Source: FEN-1191 sp963707115 (GTDB taxonomy: Bacteria; Pseudomonadota; Gammaproteobacteria; Steroidobacterales; Steroidobacteraceae). Taken from it: 64,000 nucleotides of DNA. The notes below the pieces were generated by a model. That model searched no databases and was not told the DNA's origin. It saw only the letters and a program-made list of their open reading frames with translations. Location: positions 62,001-126,000 of the forward strand of contig CAVPOP010000003.1 in NCBI GenBank assembly GCA_963707115.1, read 5' to 3'. Positions within the stretch are counted from its first letter, which is position 1. Each line of letters starts with the position of its first letter. Positions 46,613 to 55,798 of the stretch are shown here, one piece after another. A program made the translations under genes and the position numbers.

Positions 46613-49600
46613 TCACGCTCCCCGGCCTGAGCGGCGGCCGCGCCGCACGGGTCCCGTTCGTGGACAACGCGGTCCCAAACGGTAGTGGCCAGTATCGACA
46701 GTCCCGCTGTCGCAACGGCGGCACCACCATTTACCAGGGCGCCCTTGGAGTCGAGCGCTATGCCGGGGTTACTCAGCGTACCGTTAACCTTGATGTAGGG
46801 ATTGATGAGCTGCGCCATGCCGATGCCGACGCCCTTGCGCGCTGCGGTTCTAAAATTCAGATCAAGCCTCTCCGTACTCAGGTCCAGTGTTCCATTGCTG
46901 AGGACGTCCAACTCCGCCGTCCGCATGACCAAGGCAGGATCAGTGGTGAGTACGCCGTCCGTTGCTTTAAGCAGGATCGCCGTACAGATGATTTCCGTGG
47001 TGGGTTGGCTCACCGCTATCGGGTTGACGACGCTAATCAGTTGCTTGATGAAATCATTGGAGCGGACCAGGAAGCCCGAGCTGGCCATGCGACCGCCGCG
47101 GCCCAGGAGACGCACCCGGCCGTTCAGCGAAGCGGCGAATTCCCGCAGCGTCGCACCGGATCCGCGCAGATCGACATCCGCCGTGTACACGGTGGCATCG
47201 GGCCGACCCACGCCAAAAGGCACGAACTGAATCCTCAGGTTCTTCCCCGTTCCGGCGAGGTGTGCGAGCACACCCTTACCCTCGGCGGCCAGATCAGCCC
47301 GCAGCTTGATCTGACCGTCAGTGGCACTGAGCTCGAGCGGATCAACGACCACCCGGTTATCGCGCAGCGTCGCTTGAATATTCAGGTCGCGAAAGACCTG
47401 CTGGTACAGATGCAACTCACGCGCGCGCAGCATCAGACTCCCCGCAAAACCCTTCGGGGCGCGCAGAGTCAGTTCCGTCTCTGGGATGACGAACCCTTTG
47501 CTGGCGCGAGGCTCCTTTGCGGCAGGCAGCGCCGTGGCCTGCGTGGTCGCCGGAGCTTCCGATTTGAACGGATCAAGATCGAGCAGCTTAGATTCCAGCC
47601 GGACCTCGAAGACGGGCTTGGCCTTGAGATCGCGGGCAGCGATACGACCGGCGAAATCACTCCGGCCCAGCTGACCGACCAGGTCCTCGGCACTCGCGGT
47701 CGTATCGCTGACCGAGAACCTGCCTTTGATATCCAGGGGTTGATCCGGCCATTCGCGATCCGAGCTTTGGCCTAATTTGCGCAGGCTGGGCGTGTGGGCC
47801 TCGGCCTGCACCGCCTTCGCACTAAAGCGCGGTGCCAGGAGCACGTTGCCCTCCACGGTGAGCTTGCCGTTGTCGCCACTGACCCGAAGACGCTCCAGGG
47901 ACCATTGCTTCTTGAGCCACGCGCCTGCGGCGCTGACCTGAAAATTCTTCCCCACCATCGGGGCGGCCTTGATGCCCGGGAGCAGCAAGGCCAGATCGGG
48001 CCCCCGCGCATCAAGTTCGAAGTGCCCCGCCGCGGAATCGAGGGGCAGGGCGATCTCGGCGGAGATTGTGGCATGGGTGCCGGTCGCATCGACCTGCATC
48101 GGGCGGACCACCAGCCTGTTCCCGGTCGCCTGTAACCGGCCGGTCGCCCGAAAGGCGGTGCTGGGCAGGGCGGTGCCGGGAACCCAGCCGTTGAACCTCG
48201 CAAGCGCGGGCCCGCTGGCGGTAAAGCCGAGATCCGTCGCCTGCCAGGCGGGCGCGTCCCCGAGCGTGCCGTCGAGCTGGAGAGTAAGACTGCTGGTGAT
48301 TGCCCTCAGCGCCCTGAACACCGTGCGATCGTCGCGCCGCTGGATATGGCCCTCGATGCGATACGCCTCGGACGGGAAACCAGAAACACCAAGGCGCGCC
48401 GCCAGCCGGGCGGCGTTGCTCCCGGTGAGGCCCACGCTCAGGTCCGCCCGCTGTGCGTAGTGCGGACGAGCAAGTGTACCGTCGAGGGTAAGTACGTCCC
48501 CAGCAATGACCGCGCGCACACCACGCAATGCGATTCCCGCCCGATTCCACTCCAGGCTTCCCTCGCACTGGTACGCGCCCTCCGGCGGCGCGGGGAGCTT
48601 CAGCGCCCGGCCCAGCGGTGCAAAGTCCGGACCGCTGGCCGCGGCCGAGAGCCGCGTGCCGTAATACTCCGGGGCGGCACCGATCGGGCCCGCCACCGAG
48701 AGTTGGCCGAGCGCCGTCTTGAGCTCGGCCTGCAGTTCGGTACCCCCCTGCTGCGGCCAGCGCACGGTGCCGGTGGCATCGAACGGTCCCTTGGCCCACT
48801 CGGCGCCTCGCAGGCGATTGGAAAGCGCCGCCAGTTTCGGTCCCGACGCCGTGAATTCCAGGTGGCTACCGACCCGCTTGCCGCCGGTGCGAAGGGTACC
48901 GGCAAGCGCCAAGCGGCCCGCGCCGAGCTCCAGGGTAGCGGACTGGATGCTTAGCCACTCACCAGTTCGCTGGAGCTCAGTTCGTAACTTGAAGGGCTCC
49001 ACAGGCAGCCGATTGACGCCAATGAGGCCACCCACCAGCGAAAGGTCCGGGCCCGCGATCTGCGCGCCCACGGTAAAGCGATCGAGGTGGGCGCCCTTGG
49101 CCAGTGAGCCTTGGGCCTTGAGGTCGAATTCACCGATCCGCCCCGATACCTGGCCCTGGATCCCGCCGTCGCCGGCCACAGGCGAAATCCTCGCATCCAG
49201 CGCGACCGGCCCGTCGCCGAGATTGCGAGCCCCCAGGGTCGAGGCCAGGTAGGCGGCGTTTGGGGCTTGCAGTTCAAGCGTCATCTCGGTGTCTGCTGGC
49301 GCAGCCATGGAATCAATGTGTCCGCCCACCTTGAGCCCAATCTCCCCGACCGTACCCTCGACCCGCAGCAGAATTCCCTTGGCCGCAATTAGATTGGCCA
49401 ATGGCCCTACGCTCGTCTGCAGGTCCAACGGCGTACCGTTGGCGTGACCATGAACGCCGAGTTCGAGCATCTGGCCATCGCCCAGCCGCTGCTCGACACT
49501 GTCCGCGAGGACATCAAGCGGCCGGTTCAGGCGGGGGCCCGTAAAGCGGATCGTTGCCGCTGGCATCGACGCACGTTCCACAATCAAAGGCAGACCCGCC

Positions 49601-50031
49601 GAGGCCTTATGGGGCGGCAGATGGAAATCCCAGTTGTTCTCGCCCGAGGCTCTGCGTTCCAGCAGCAGGTCAAGGCCTTCGACGGCCAGTGACCGCACGA
49701 TCACGGTGTCCTGAAACAGCGAGCGCGTGTCCACTTCGATGGTGAGTTTGCGCGCCAGCAGCATGTCGGCGCGGGCTCCCCAGGGACTGTTCGCCAGGCG
49801 AAGTCCGCTGGCCGTAACGCGCGTGACGCCGCCCAAGCGGATCCGCACGCCGCCTTCGGCCACGACAGCGCGGCCGAGCTGCGCGCTGAGCCAGCGCGTT
49901 AGCGGTCCGGTTAGGCCTCCCTGCGCGGCCGCCCACAGCAACGCGACCACAGCGAAAGCGGCCAGCGCCAGGCCAGCAGGAAGCAACACGCGCCAACGGA
50001 ACACTACCCTTGGTCGATCCCGCTTGGGCAT
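46603..50031 (-). CDS. large AsmA-family envelope protein
   Basis: 1142-aa inner-membrane anchored periplasmic protein. One N-terminal helix (VLLPAGLALAAFAVVALLWAAA) is followed by the AsmA N-terminal domain (GGVRIRLGGVTRVTASGLRL, TRSLFQDTVIVRSLAVEGLDLLLER read in parts). A long beta-rich body of repeated strands follows and a C-terminal AsmA_2-like end (LSTERLDLNFRTAARKGVG). AsmA-like proteins (YhdP, TamB, YdbH in E. coli) form hydrophobic grooves that carry phospholipids to the outer membrane. Its presence next to SYLF and patatin-Omp85 genes adds to the lipid theme. Full length for the family. Confidence 0.9.
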   Translation of the reverse strand: MPKRDRPRVVFRWRVLLPAGLALAAFAVVALLWAAAQGGLTGPLTRWLSAQLGRAVVAEGGVRIRLGGVTRVTASGLRLANSPWGARADMLLARKLTIEVDTRSLFQDTVIVRSLAVEGLDLLLERRASGENNWDFHLPPHKASAGLPLIVERASMPAATIRFTGPRLNRPLDVLADSVEQRLGDGQMLELGVHGHANGTPLDLQTSVGPLANLIAAKGILLRVEGTVGEIGLKVGGHIDSMAAPADTEMTLELQAPNAAYLASTLGARNLGDGPVALDARISPVAGDGGIQGQVSGRIGEFDLKAQGSLAKGAHLDRFTVGAQIAGPDLSLVGGLIGVNRLPVEPFKLRTELQRTGEWLSIQSATLELGAGRLALAGTLRTGGKRVGSHLEFTASGPKLAALSNRLRGAEWAKGPFDATGTVRWPQQGGTELQAELKTALGQLSVAGPIGAAPEYYGTRLSAAASGPDFAPLGRALKLPAPPEGAYQCEGSLEWNRAGIALRGVRAVIAGDVLTLDGTLARPHYAQRADLSVGLTGSNAARLAARLGVSGFPSEAYRIEGHIQRRDDRTVFRALRAITSSLTLQLDGTLGDAPAWQATDLGFTASGPALARFNGWVPGTALPSTAFRATGRLQATGNRLVVRPMQVDATGTHATISAEIALPLDSAAGHFELDARGPDLALLLPGIKAAPMVGKNFQVSAAGAWLKKQWSLERLRVSGDNGKLTVEGNVLLAPRFSAKAVQAEAHTPSLRKLGQSSDREWPDQPLDIKGRFSVSDTTASAEDLVGQLGRSDFAGRIAARDLKAKPVFEVRLESKLLDLDPFKSEAPATTQATALPAAKEPRASKGFVIPETELTLRAPKGFAGSLMLRARELHLYQQVFRDLNIQATLRDNRVVVDPLELSATDGQIKLRADLAAEGKGVLAHLAGTGKNLRIQFVPFGVGRPDATVYTADVDLRGSGATLREFAASLNGRVRLLGRGGRMASSGFLVRSNDFIKQLISVVNPIAVSQPTTEIICTAILLKATDGVLTTDPALVMRTAELDVLSNGTLDLSTERLDLNFRTAARKGVGIGMAQLINPYIKVNGTLSNPGIALDSKGALVNGGAAVATAGLSILATTVWDRVVHERDPCGAAAAQAGEREAR

Positions 50032-50145
50032 GATGCGTGGAGTTTAACCTGCCGGGATAGGCGTGTCCGAACGGGGGCGCTCCGACCGGCTCGGCACTGT
50101 CGTGCAGCAGAATGGAGCGAGGTACGGCGTCCCGCCAACCGTTCG

Positions 50146-50787
50146 TCAGTTGAAATGTGTGGACAGGCCGATCAACAGCTCGCCCTGCGACAGCGCGGAG
50201 CCGGTCAGATTGGCGACGCACCCACCCGAGCAGAATACGGTCGCATTGGCCCCGAAGACGGTGGCGAATCCGCGCGCCTCGAAGCGCACGCCAAAATTGC
50301 GTGAAAAGGGCAGCAGATAGCCGACGCCGATGTTCAACGAGAATCGGGTCTCGGGCACCAGGCCCGCGCCGTCCGGTGTGGCGCGGGTGACGCCAAGCCC
50401 GCCGACCACGTACACGCCGCGACCCAGTCCATCGGGGAAATAGGTGCCTCCGATGTGCAGGAAGTCCAGCCGCAGATCGGCCGAAGTCTGCGGATAGGGC
50501 CAGGGGGTAAATTCGGTCGACTGATGGTTGTAAAAGACCTGGAACTCACTCGAGTCATCAAGAGGCATATCGAACGAGCCGGCGTAACTTCCGGTCTCGC
50601 GGAGGTCGACGCTTTGGCCGGTGGTCTGATTGTCCAGATGGCCGCCGAACTGGTATCCCGCATAGAGCGTGAAGCCCTTGCCGTAGACGGTAGCGGGCTC
50701 TTCATCGGCCAGTGCGCCGGTCGAAAGCACGACGCCGCAAGCCAGCGCGGCAAGCGTCCTCAGAGCGGTCGCACCCGGGCCGATCAC
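50146..50787 (-). CDS. small outer-membrane beta-barrel protein
   Basis: 213-aa exported protein. Signal peptide ALRTLAALACGVVLSTGALA. About eight amphipathic strands (TLYAGYQFGGHLDN, SEFQVFYNHQSTEF, LDFLHIGGTYFPDG, VYVVGGLGVTRATPDG, FSLNIGVGYLLPFS, VRFEARGFATVFG, ELLIGLSTHF) suggest an OmpX/OmpW-like barrel. The pair of cysteines in FCSGGCV may form a small disulfide loop. The GTG start at 50787 lies at the edge of a perfect hairpin (50787-50806) that could hinder initiation. Confidence 0.75.
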   Translation of the reverse strand: MIGPGATALRTLAALACGVVLSTGALADEEPATVYGKGFTLYAGYQFGGHLDNQTTGQSVDLRETGSYAGSFDMPLDDSSEFQVFYNHQSTEFTPWPYPQTSADLRLDFLHIGGTYFPDGLGRGVYVVGGLGVTRATPDGAGLVPETRFSLNIGVGYLLPFSRNFGVRFEARGFATVFGANATVFCSGGCVANLTGSALSQGELLIGLSTHFN

Positions 50788-50806
50788 CGGTAATTCCGAT
50801 TACCGG
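50787..50806 (-). terminator. hairpin between the two-repeat periplasmic gene and the barrel gene
   Basis: Perfect 8-base arms CCGGTAAT and ATTACCGG with loop TCCG. It begins 39 bases after the stop of the upstream gene and its last base is the first G of the proposed GTG start of the barrel gene. It may terminate the upstream message, limit translation of the barrel gene, or show that the true start is further in. Confidence 0.45.
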
Positions 50807-50844
50807 GTCGGCCAGGGCACATGCGCTCGGATCGACAACCGTTC

Positions 50845-51510
50845 TTACTTGGCTTTACCCGGCGCCTCGGTCACGTCGACCGCCAAGGCTTCCGTGTACA
50901 TGATGTCGACCACGTCGCCGGCCTTGAGCTTCTTGACGAAAGCGCGACCCTCGGGCGATTCCACTGGAATCGAGTTCGTGACCCCGTCCGGGCGCTTGAA
51001 GGTAACGGTATTGCCCGGCACATCCACCGAGACGATCGTCACCGTACTGGAGACCGATTGCGCTGCCGCACCCCCCGGGCGCTCGCCCGGAGCGGCTCTG
51101 ACGGCGCCGGCAGCATCCTGGAAGCCCTCGTTGGGCTTACCGTGCACGCGCATTTGCGCCGTAAAACCCTGGTAATAGCTTACGGTCACGCGGTCCCCAA
51201 CCTTCACCTGAGCGAGGTTACGCGCTTCGGGGCCTACCTTGATGGTCTGCTGTTTCCCCGCCTCGCCACGCAGCGTGACCTCCCGCGTATCCATGGATAC
51301 TGCCGTCACGGTCGCCGTCATCTGGTGCAGCGATTCCTTCACGAACGGGGCCGACTTGCCGCTCGCCGTTGCGGTGGTCGTAGTCGCCGCCGGCGTATCG
51401 GCCAGGGTTGCGACGCTGTATCCGAAACACGCCGCGACCAGTACTAGAACCGAGGCCGATCGGCCCACCGACCGCCGAACCCCACCCATATTCATTCTGA
51501 TCTCATTCAC
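50845..51510 (-). CDS. exported protein with two copies of a beta-strand repeat
   Basis: 221-aa periplasmic protein of unknown family. GTG 51510 is supported by an AGGAGT ribosome site at 7-8 bases. Signal peptide ASVLVLVAACFGYSVATLA. The mature chain has two similar halves: TATVTAVSMDTREVTLRGEA with VKVGDRVTVSYYQG, and STVTIVSVDVPGNTVTFKRP with LKAGDVVDIMYTEAL. Each is a V-T-V-D-x-x-T-V-T strand pattern ending in a K-x-G-D-x-V motif, like small OB/DUF5666-type barrels. An Ala/Gly/Arg linker joins them. It may be a periplasmic binding or scaffold protein; no catalytic residues stand out. Confidence 0.75.
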   Translation of the reverse strand: MNEIRMNMGGVRRSVGRSASVLVLVAACFGYSVATLADTPAATTTTATASGKSAPFVKESLHQMTATVTAVSMDTREVTLRGEAGKQQTIKVGPEARNLAQVKVGDRVTVSYYQGFTAQMRVHGKPNEGFQDAAGAVRAAPGERPGGAAAQSVSSTVTIVSVDVPGNTVTFKRPDGVTNSIPVESPEGRAFVKKLKAGDVVDIMYTEALAVDVTEAPGKAK

Positions 51511-51547
51511 CGTCGCACTCCTAGTTTATTTAGAACGATTGCACATC

Positions 51548-51562
51548 CCTGCCTTGGGCAGG
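51548..51562 (-). terminator. short hairpin between two envelope genes
   Basis: Arms CCTGCC and GGCAGG with loop TTG, 38 bases upstream of the two-repeat gene and 129 bases after the stop of the OmpW-like gene on the same strand. No T-run; it could be a terminator of the OmpW-like message or an operator. Confidence 0.3.
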
Positions 51563-51690
51563 TTCATCACTGGGCCATGTAACTCCATCAATCGCATACG
51601 CCTGGCCTTCACCGCCCGCCGCGCGATTTGAGGTCGCCGAAACCTCAGTCGCTTGTGGTCTAAATCCCGCGGCCCGGGAAATCACGTCGG

Positions 51691-52611
51691 TCAGTAGCTG
51701 CCTGTCACGAACAATTGCGCCCCGGAGTACCCGAGCGAAACATTGCCATTGAAGGCCGATTTACTTATGTCGACGTTGGCGTGGAATCTGTTGTAGCCCG
51801 CACCGACTCCAAAATGACGGCTAAACATCCAGGTCACGCCTGCTCTGAGGTCGGACCAGTTGCCATCGTAACCCTCCAACTTGAACTTGAAGAGTTGGGC
51901 CTGGGCATCGAGGTACCAGTTCGGCGCAATGCTCCAGCCACCGCGCAGACCGATCACCGGGAGCGGAGCAGGAAGGTCGCTCGTCTTGCTCGTATAGCTC
52001 ACTGTGCTGACATTGCCGTTAGGGCCCGTGACGGTGGCATCGCCGGAGATTTTAATACCCATGTCCAGCATATGGATGCCGGCCGTGGCCCCCACTTCGT
52101 AGGTGGGCCCACGCAGGAACGCGTATTCGTAGCCGAGCTCGTAGACGTTGAACTTGAACTTGGTCTGAATATTGGTGTTGGTCTGGAACGTGTAGTCGCC
52201 CCATTCGATATTGCGGTCAACAACCCTGTTGTAGGTGGTATTGTTAGTGAACACAAGAAATCGGATGTGGTGCGTCTCATTGATCCGCCACAGGAAATCC
52301 AGGCGGGCACGGGTGAAATCGCCGCCCACGCCAAGGTCGTCGTTAAAATTGACTTCCGGATTCTTGACCGATTGCCCGTTCAGTTCCGCGGACAGATCGG
52401 TGTTGACAATGAAGGTACCCAACGTCGCGACGAACCGGTCGGTTAGCAACCCTTCCGTTGGTGTAGTGCGCGTGCCGCTCACGGCTACGCTATTGTTGTT
52501 CAGATTCACCACCGGCGGAGGACTGTCCGCGAGTGCGGCACTGGCGGCCCCGGCGCTGACCCCGGCCAGCACTGCAAACCGCACGAGCTTGACCGCAATT
52601 GCTACACGCAT
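51691..52611 (-). CDS. outer-membrane beta-barrel protein
   Basis: 306-aa exported barrel. ATG 52611 is chosen because it begins a signal peptide (VRFAVLAGVSAGAASAALA) and has a GGCGGGAAC ribosome-site-like lead. Strands include FVATLGTFIVNTDLSAELNG, RARLDFLWRINETHHIRF, KFKFNVYELGYEYAFLRG, YEVGATAGIHMLDMGIKIS, SIAPNWYLDAQAQLFKF, RHFGVGAGYNRFHANV and the end LGYSGAQLFVTGSY, with a terminal tyrosine as the BAM signal. Unknown substrate. It is one of three consecutive barrel or envelope genes reading leftwards here. Confidence 0.8.
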   Translation of the reverse strand: MRVAIAVKLVRFAVLAGVSAGAASAALADSPPPVVNLNNNSVAVSGTRTTPTEGLLTDRFVATLGTFIVNTDLSAELNGQSVKNPEVNFNDDLGVGGDFTRARLDFLWRINETHHIRFLVFTNNTTYNRVVDRNIEWGDYTFQTNTNIQTKFKFNVYELGYEYAFLRGPTYEVGATAGIHMLDMGIKISGDATVTGPNGNVSTVSYTSKTSDLPAPLPVIGLRGGWSIAPNWYLDAQAQLFKFKLEGYDGNWSDLRAGVTWMFSRHFGVGAGYNRFHANVDISKSAFNGNVSLGYSGAQLFVTGSY

Positions 52612-52764
52612 GTTCCCGCCCCTTGTTGCTTTGCGCACACCCGCCACCCCAATCACCGGGCATTGTAGCCCAGCGAGACTGGCGCTCACAATTAAGTACT
52701 TACCGCGGCTGTGGCGAGAATGTTACGCGGGCCCCGACGGCTCAACGGAGGCGGGACCAGGCGC

Positions 52765-53625
52765 CTAGAATGCGGCGCCGAATACCAGGCGAAAGGCCGA
52801 CAGATGGGCGCCAAAGCGATAGCCAATTCCAAGCCTGGGGACCGGGATCCTGTAGATATAGGCCGTATTGACCGTACCCACAGTGACACCAACCTCCCAT
52901 TGAGCGGTGGTCAATTGCGGGCCCGCGGATGAGTCGGGCGCCGTGGGCCGCTTGAGGTACAACTCGCTCAAGGCGTAGGGCCCATAGTCCACCCCTTCAC
53001 CCCTCAGGACCATAGGGGTGTGGAATCGGCCGTCGAGGCCATTGGTAAGGCGAGTCATCGTGTCCTTGGCCTCGCCGCTGAGCTGCGATGCGGCATACAA
53101 TAATTCGGTGCCATAGCGCACATGAGCTTGCCCGAGCCGGAATTCATAGCGGGCACGCACACCGCCGTCGTAGATCAGACTCTTGCGGGTGTCGGCATGG
53201 ACCGTGGCTACACCGACTTCGGCGAAGGTGGCCACCCGCCACTGGGCTCCGACCAGCCGCGAGACCTCCAGGCCCGGCAGAAAGCTGTAGGTATCGACGC
53301 TCTTTGGCAGGTCTCCCGTGACGACATCCTGTACACGATAGCTGTAGAAACCCAGCGTCACCGGCAGCGTGATGGCCAGACCCACGCGCTCCTGTGTCGG
53401 TGGCCTCAGGTCCCACTCGAACGGCAGGCGGTAGATCTGCACGGCGCGGCCTTCGACCGTATAGACCCCCGCCCCAAGCTGGCTCGCAAAGGCAAAATCC
53501 GCTATGGGAGTCTGCGTCTGCAGGGGCGCTGCGGCGGCCCCGAAGGCCGTCGGGCAGAAACTTGCCACCAAGACAGCAAACGCAAGCCCGGAAGGCGATC
53601 GGCGGAAATTCAGCGGCCGCGGCAT
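52765..53625 (-). CDS. outer-membrane beta-barrel protein
   Basis: 286-aa exported protein, ATG 53625. Signal peptide SGLAFAVLVASFCPTAFGA. Amphipathic strands (LGAGVYTVEGRAVQIYRLP, RVGLAITLPVTLGFYSYRV, VATFAEVGVATVHADTR, ARYEFRLGQAHVRYGTE, WEVGVTVGTVNTAYIYRIPV, LGIGYRFGAHLSAFRLVFGAAF read in parts) end in a C-terminal Phe. The fold looks like a 12-strand transporter-type barrel. It is divergent from the MocR gene, 274 bases away. Confidence 0.78.
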   Translation of the reverse strand: MPRPLNFRRSPSGLAFAVLVASFCPTAFGAAAAPLQTQTPIADFAFASQLGAGVYTVEGRAVQIYRLPFEWDLRPPTQERVGLAITLPVTLGFYSYRVQDVVTGDLPKSVDTYSFLPGLEVSRLVGAQWRVATFAEVGVATVHADTRKSLIYDGGVRARYEFRLGQAHVRYGTELLYAASQLSGEAKDTMTRLTNGLDGRFHTPMVLRGEGVDYGPYALSELYLKRPTAPDSSAGPQLTTAQWEVGVTVGTVNTAYIYRIPVPRLGIGYRFGAHLSAFRLVFGAAF

Positions 53626-53899
53626 GTCCCGATCATCGACTCCCGCAACCTGAGAAATAACTCATAACGCTGAGGCTGCTCTTGCGTGCGTCCACTCGGT
53701 ACGCCAACGGCTGTGGCAATATAGGCGCGCCGGCGCTTCGGGCGGGGCACTTGGCCAGCGTGGATCGCTCACCCTCAAGCGCGGTCGGCATCGTCGGTTG
53801 GAAAGGGGCTACGACGTCACGCTGAGCCTGCGATCCTCGATCGGCCCTACAATACTTCATTCGCCCGCGGCTGGCGATCCACCCACATAGTGCTAGAGC

Positions 53900-55717
53900 A
53901 TGAGCGCACCCCTTATATTCTTGGATCGTGACGGTGATTTGAACCTGCAGAACCAGCTCCGGCAGAAGTTGGTCGACGCCATACTTGCCGGCTCATTGCC
54001 GCCAGGCCGTCGCTTACCCTCATCGCGTCAGCTGGCCCTGCAGCTGGACGTGGCGCGCAACACCGTCGTGCTCGCTTACCAGCAGCTCAGCGCCGAGGGA
54101 TACCTGGTCAGCCGCGAACGCAGCGGCGTCTACGTCAATGAGCGCATCGTGCAGGGGCGGGTAGCCTCGGGGCCGGGAATTGCCGCCAACGACAGCGAGA
54201 ACGACTCCCAGTGGCGGCGACGTCTCAAGGGCGCCCCGTGGCAGCCCCGTCGCTTCCGCGACCTGCCAAATTGGCAGCAGTATCCCTATCCGTTCATCGA
54301 CGGCCACTTTGACAACTCGCTGTACCCGGTGGCCGAGTGGCGCGAGGCCTCCCGGCTCGCCCTGGGGATGCAGGAAATCAACGAATGGTCTACGGGCATC
54401 GGCGATGCCGATGACCCGATGCTGATCGAGGAAATACGCACCAAGATACTGCCGCGGCGCGGTATCACGGCACGCGCCGACGAAATCCTGATCACGCTGG
54501 GCTCCGAGCACGCGCTCTACCTGGTGACCGAGCTACTGGTCGACAAGTCCACGGTCTGCGCAATGGAGGAGCCGGGCAACAGCGACATGCGGCACTTGCT
54601 GGCGCGCGCGGGAGCCGAGTTCGTGCTGCAGCCCGTCGACCAGGCCGGACTGGTCGTCGATTACCGGCTCGATCGCTGTGCTCTGGTGTACGTGACGCCA
54701 AGTCATCAGATCCCCACGGCGGTGATCATGCCCATCGAGCGGCGCGAGCAGCTGCTGGACAAAGCGGTAGAGCGCGATTTTCTCATCATTGAAGACGACC
54801 TGGAATGCGAGACGCGCTATCACGAACGACCGGTGCCGGCGCTGCGCGCCCTGGACCGGCAAAATCGGGTCATCTATGTCGCACAACTCTCGAAGGTGTT
54901 CGCGCCCGGCTTGCGACTGGGATTTCTGGTGGCCGCTCCCGAGCTCATCCACGAGGCGCGCGAATTGCGGCGGCTGAGCATCCGCCACCCTCCGCTCAAT
55001 AATCAGCGCACGGCGGCCTACTTCCTCGCGCTCGGCCATTACGACGCGCTGATGATGCGCCTCGGTCAGGTCTTTGACGAGCGTCGCACGGCGTTGCGCG
55101 ATGCGCTCAATCACTACCTGCAACAGTCAATCGCCATAACACCGGTACGTGGCGGCACGGCATTCTGGGTCCGGGGACCCGACGACCTCGACGTCGGCTA
55201 CCTCGCGAGCGAAGCCGCGCGCCGCGGAATCCTGATCGAGCCTCTGGAACATTACTTCGGGGGAACCGAACAGCCCCAGAGCTGCTTCCGGATGGGCGTA
55301 ACCGGAGTTCCGCTGGAAAAAATCCGCCCGGCCGTGCAGAGCCTGGCCATGCTGATCCGGGACTTGATGAGCGGCCGCAGCGAACGGCTCGACAGCGCCA
55401 CCGGCGAGCACCTCGAGGCCGAGGCGCTGCGGGCGGCCATGGCGGGAGCCACCATACTGTGCCGGACCGTGTACGGCGATCCGTGCACGATCGAGCTGCT
55501 TGAGGACGGGCGTATGCGCGGCCGCGCCGGATATGCCAATGAGGATTGCGACATTGGTCGCTGGTGGGTGGACGGCGCGCGCTGGAACCGGCAGTGGGAG
55601 CAGTGGGCGTACGGCGAGGCCACGGCCTTCTACGTCGTGATTGAAGGCGAGCGCATAAAGTGGTTTGACTCCACGCAACGGCAGGTCGACTCGGCGCTCA
55701 TTCAGCGCCGCGGCTAA
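53900..55717 (+). CDS. MocR-type GntR/aminotransferase regulator with extra C-terminal domain
   Basis: 605-aa transcription factor. The winged helix is at residues 10-80 (LPPGRRLPSSRQLALQLDVA, ARNTVVLAYQQLSAEGYL). A class I aminotransferase-fold effector domain follows (about 120-480), with the PLP lysine in VAQLSKVFAPGLRLGF and YVTPSHQIPT. MocR proteins sense amines or amino acids through PLP. Most are 450-500 aa; here about 105 residues are added at the end, with TILCRTVYGDPCTIELLEDG, GYANEDCDIGRWWVDGARW and VIEGERIKWFDS. This resembles small lipocalin-like or DUF995-type periplasmic modules and may be a second sensor. It probably controls the nitrilase and TonB receptor genes downstream. 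Confidence 0.9.
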   Translation: MSAPLIFLDRDGDLNLQNQLRQKLVDAILAGSLPPGRRLPSSRQLALQLDVARNTVVLAYQQLSAEGYLVSRERSGVYVNERIVQGRVASGPGIAANDSENDSQWRRRLKGAPWQPRRFRDLPNWQQYPYPFIDGHFDNSLYPVAEWREASRLALGMQEINEWSTGIGDADDPMLIEEIRTKILPRRGITARADEILITLGSEHALYLVTELLVDKSTVCAMEEPGNSDMRHLLARAGAEFVLQPVDQAGLVVDYRLDRCALVYVTPSHQIPTAVIMPIERREQLLDKAVERDFLIIEDDLECETRYHERPVPALRALDRQNRVIYVAQLSKVFAPGLRLGFLVAAPELIHEARELRRLSIRHPPLNNQRTAAYFLALGHYDALMMRLGQVFDERRTALRDALNHYLQQSIAITPVRGGTAFWVRGPDDLDVGYLASEAARRGILIEPLEHYFGGTEQPQSCFRMGVTGVPLEKIRPAVQSLAMLIRDLMSGRSERLDSATGEHLEAEALRAAMAGATILCRTVYGDPCTIELLEDGRMRGRAGYANEDCDIGRWWVDGARWNRQWEQWAYGEATAFYVVIEGERIKWFDSTQRQVDSALIQRRG

Positions 55718-55798
55718 TTGCACGTCGCCGCGTCTGGCCCAGCGACCAAGCCTAAACTGGACCTACCGGCGCGGCCGGCCAGAGCTTAGCCTGCCAGC

